From NCBI RefSeq assembly GCF_002804025.1, contig NZ_CP024969.1, positions 1 through 64,000 on the forward strand: a stretch of DNA of 64,000 nt, read 5' to 3'. This document shows positions 61,547-64,000 of the stretch, piece by piece. Position 1 is the first letter of the stretch. The number at the start of each line of letters is the position of its first letter. Under the pieces are notes generated by a model that was given only the letters and a program-made list of their open reading frames with translations, searched no databases and had not been told where the DNA came from. The position numbers were made by a program, and so were the translations under genes. This stretch comes from Mesoplasma tabanidae (GTDB taxonomy: Bacteria > Bacillota_I > Bacilli_A > Mycoplasmatales > Mycoplasmataceae).

Positions 61547-61841
61547 AGTTTTTTACACCCCAATCACTCATTTGATCCAATATTGGTTTTAAACTTTTTC
61601 CCAAATCCGTTAAACTGTATTCAACTTTTGGTGGAACAACAGGATAAACTTTTCTTTGAACCAACTTATTTTCTTCCAAAAACCTTAAATTTGATGTTAA
61701 GACTTTTTGGCTTATGCCTGTTATTCTTTTTTCTAGCTCATTAAATCGACAAGTTCCAAATGACAGCTCTCTTATTATTAAAATAACTCATTTTGATTTA
61801 ATAAAATTTAATGTATATTCTAATGGGCAAAATTTTTCCAT
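61536..61841 (-). CDS. HxlR-family redox regulator (YodB-like)
   Basis: A 101-residue winged-helix DNA-binding protein. It starts [11 protein letters not shown] with Cys5 at the position of the redox Cys6 of Bacillus YodB; then [39 protein letters not shown] and [10 protein letters not shown], the HxlR signature. In Bacillus subtilis YodB controls an azoreductase, and here an azoreductase gene is divergent at 61958, so the regulator probably represses it and itself. It is co-transcribed with msrA. Confidence 0.85.
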
Positions 61842-61957
61842 ATTTATTTACTTTCCTTTTTGTAACTATATAACATTTTTGTTTGTACTTATATTTTTCA
61901 TTGTTATATATTATTATATACATGTATAGATAAAATACAAAATAGAGGGTAAATAAA
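61842..61957. promoter_or_regulatory. Divergent regulatory region hxlR / azoR2
   Basis: Contains a perfect palindrome TATACATGTATA at 61917-61928 and a TATAAC ... GTTATA inverted repeat further left. These are candidate HxlR operators. AGAGGG precedes azoR2. Confidence 0.5.
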
Positions 61958-62557
61958 ATGAAAAAAATATTAGTAATTAACTCCAGTGTTTCGCAATTAA
62001 ATAATTCAGATTCACTAGCAATGTCAAATATGTTTGTTCAAGAATATATAAAAATAAATTCAAATGATCAAATTATCAACTTAGATTTAAATGAAACTTT
62101 AATGTCACAAAAAACATTAACAAGAAATAATATCGCTGAATATTTTAATCAAAAAGATTCATTTGATTTTATAGAACAATTAAAATCAGTAAATAAAATA
62201 ATTTTAAATTTTTCTATGGTTAATTGGGGTATACCAGCTATATTAAAAAATTATATAGATCATATAACTGTCGCAAATCTTACCTTCACTTATAAAGGTT
62301 CAACAGATGGAAGTCCTATAGGATTGCTTTCAAATATTGAAAATGTTCAAATTTTAGCAACAAAAGGTGGCTCAGGAACACCTAATTCAGCATTCACAGA
62401 ATATGTAAAAAATATTTGAGAGTTTTTGGGAGCAAAAGTTGAAAGTGAAATAATTATAAATGAAATGATGGACATACCACCTTTCGCACAACAAACACCA
62501 AGTGAAAACTTAGAAAAAGTAAAAAAACAAATTTTACAAGCAGTTAAAAAGTTTTAA
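61958..62557 (+). CDS. FMN-dependent NADH-azoreductase / quinone reductase (paralog 2)
   Basis: A 199-residue AzoR-family flavoenzyme, start MKKILVINSSVS, flavin loop NFSMVNWGIPAILKNYIDH, similar throughout to the protein at 56892. The conserved flavin-loop Tyr/Asn of the family (MYNF) is replaced by MVNW. It is divergent from the HxlR-type regulator and is its likely target in electrophile stress. One Trp is TGA. Confidence 0.9.
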
Positions 62558-62587
62558 TTTAATATAAAAAATGGAGATCACAATCTC

Positions 62588-63695
62588 TATAAATTAAAAT
62601 TGGAAGTGCAACACTTCTAACCGAATGTCTCATAAAATTCCTGAGCTGATTTGTAGTTCAGAATTTTACGAGGCATTTTATTTATTTCATTTAATATTTC
62701 AATTATATTATCATCTGTTAAATTTGTAAAATTAGTTTTCTTAGGTAAATATCTTCTGATTAATCCATTAAAGTTTTCATTAGTGCCTTTTTCACAAGAA
62801 GCATACGTATTACATGTATAAAGTGGCACGCTTAATTCTTGTGTGACTTCATGTAAAAGATTAAATTCCATACCGTTATCTTTAGTGATAGATTTAATAT
62901 TTAAATTTTCTTTTCCAATTAATTCTTTTAATTTTTCATTTGTATGTTTCATAGTTTTATTTTCTAGTTTAATTGCAAAACCCTTTCGGGTAACTCTTTC
63001 GACAAGTGTAATTATTGCTTTTGAAGTGTTACCTGAACCCACAACTAAATCTATTTCAAAATGACCTACTTCTTTTCTTTTATTAATATTTTTAGGTCTA
63101 TAAGTAATTGGAATAGAGTTCATTTTTGAAATTTCTCATAGATATTTCTTATATTTACTAGACTTTTTTCATCAAAACCTAGGTCTAAGCAAGTCTTTTG
63201 ATTTTATTTTTATTTGTTTATTTTTAATTCAATTGTAAACAGTTTGAGTTGTTGGGGTTTTGATTCCAAGTTCTTTGGCCTTAAAAACGCAAACATCAAT
63301 ACTAAAGCTTTTTGGATTAAAATTTGCATAAAGAAATCTTAAGAATTCCTTATATTTATTTATTTCATTTTGATGAGATAAGGTGTTATTAATGTCTCTA
63401 GTAAATTGCGCATCTTTAGCTTTATAAATTACAGCTGCTTTATTTCTTTTGATTTCTCTGTAAATCGTTGATCTATTTCTATTTAGTTCTTTAGCTATGA
63501 AAGAAACTGATTTATTTTGAACATTTAATAGATATTCAATTAATGTTCTTTCTTTTAAAGATATTTGTTTATAATTATTCATGGTAACTCCTTTGGGCTT
63601 TAGTCGGTCAAGGGGTTGCTTTTTTGTATCAAAAAAACTGCAATGCCTATGAGATTATTTTCTCATAAGTGTTGCAGTTCCAATTTTAATTCGTA
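62588..63695 (-). mobile_element. IS30-family (IS1630-like) insertion sequence, copy 3
   Basis: A 1108-bp element in reverse orientation with the same ends as copies 1 and 2. It carries an intact transposase and the same nested left-end terminator (about 63631-63679 on the minus strand). It seems identical to copy 2. Confidence 0.93.
62617..63582 (-). CDS. IS30-family transposase (copy 3)
   Basis: A 321-residue DDE transposase, same motifs as copy 2 (EIDLVVGSG, TKDNGMEF, GTNENFNG) and apparently identical to it in protein sequence. All internal stops are TGA Trp codons. It is the third intact copy in 64 kb. Confidence 0.93.
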
Positions 63696-63714
63696 GAGAT
63701 CACAATCTCCATTT

Positions 63715-64000
63715 TTATCCTAATATATCTTCAAAATCTAAAACTTTATCAGCTCACTGTGTTTCAAAATTAATATCATGAGTTGTTATTAATACTGTTC
63801 CTTCAAACGCTTTGATTGCATCTAATAAAGATTCTTTAGCTAACACATCAATATGGTTAGTGGGTTCATCAAGAATTAGTAAGCTGCTTGGTTCCAAGCT
63901 AAGCGCGGCTAGCCTAACTTTTGTTTGCTCTCCACCAGATAATTCTTTCATTTTATTCATCATTAATTCACTCTTAATACCAAACATACCAATTTTGGCT
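63715..64000 (-). CDS. ABC-F family ATPase, C-terminal part (cut by the window end)
   Basis: The final 95 codons of an ABC ATPase: signature LSGGEQTKVRLAAL, Walker B LLILDEPTNHIDVLAKESLL and H-loop VLITTHD. The DEPTNHID form is typical of ABC-F proteins, which act on ribosomes (translation or antibiotic resistance) rather than in transport. The gene is complete at its 3' end but continues beyond 64000, so the start and paralog type cannot be judged. Confidence 0.85.

Larger units (their letters stand above)
62574..63709 (+). repeat. 14-bp palindromic target duplication of IS30 copy 3
   Basis: GAGATCACAATCTC at 62574-62587 and 63696-63709. Rejoining the flanks gives a palindrome with A-run and T-run, a bidirectional terminator between azoR2 and the ABC-F gene. 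Confidence 0.88.

Overview
The window reads as the start of a wall-less Mollicutes chromosome of the Spiroplasma/Entomoplasma group, most like Mesoplasma. Three things support this: dnaA begins at base 1, almost every long gene uses in-frame TGA for Trp (genetic code 4), and several aptamers match the 2'-deoxyguanosine (2'-dG) riboswitch type described from Mesoplasma florum. DNA is very AT-rich, genes are tightly packed, and surface proteins are mostly lipoproteins with a Ser-Cys lipobox. All coordinates below read TGA as Trp.

Layout. 1-5108: dnaA, a spacer with two inverted DnaA boxes, dnaN, a divergent MreB-like actin on the minus strand, rnmV and rsmA. 5129-9348: a GH85 endo-beta-N-acetylglucosaminidase lipoprotein with an ABC ATPase and permease. 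9493-13994: gyrB and gyrA. 14000-20091 (minus): mnmE, two membrane transporters, serS. 20239-22912: hslO and a LolD-like ATPase with a long charged N-terminal extension. 22975-37334: accessory region with solute-binding lipoproteins, four 2'-dG-type purine riboswitches, two IS30-type elements (one decayed), and an operon of lipoprotein, giant-insert ATPase, two permeases and a ComEC-like metallo-beta-lactamase lipoprotein. 37425-42476: DUF1904, dus, lysS, then a guanine riboswitch, hpt and a purine permease. 42493-44414: a second IS30 copy and a TPP-riboswitch-controlled ECF S component. 44509-55991: metG, then nox-lplA-pdhABCD-pta-ackA. 56064-59214: proC, azoreductase, two tandem TatD-type genes. 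59215-62557: a broken IS3 element, a metallothionein-like mini-gene, a Cys-rich protein, and a redox module (msrA, HxlR regulator, azoreductase). 62588-64000: a third IS30 copy and the C-terminal end of an ABC-F gene.

How it fits together. The nox-to-ackA cluster turns pyruvate into acetyl-CoA, acetyl phosphate and acetate with ATP formation and NADH reoxidation; lplA attaches the lipoate the complex needs. hpt plus the permease salvage purine bases under a guanine riboswitch. The most interesting system is at 29113-37334: a 2'-dG-type riboswitch drives an ABC importer encoded with a secreted MBL-fold, ComEC-like protein. Its architecture resembles the nuclease/ABC-transporter operons of other mycoplasmas (MG185-MG189 type), but with a different nuclease-like fold and with deoxynucleoside sensing. 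I infer an extracellular DNA or deoxynucleoside scavenging system. A fourth aptamer sits after this operon and carries U instead of C at the specificity position.

All four IS30-type insertions lie inside terminator hairpins and duplicate the palindrome, as described for IS1630 of Mycoplasma fermentans. No tRNA, rRNA or CRISPR array was recognised in the window.
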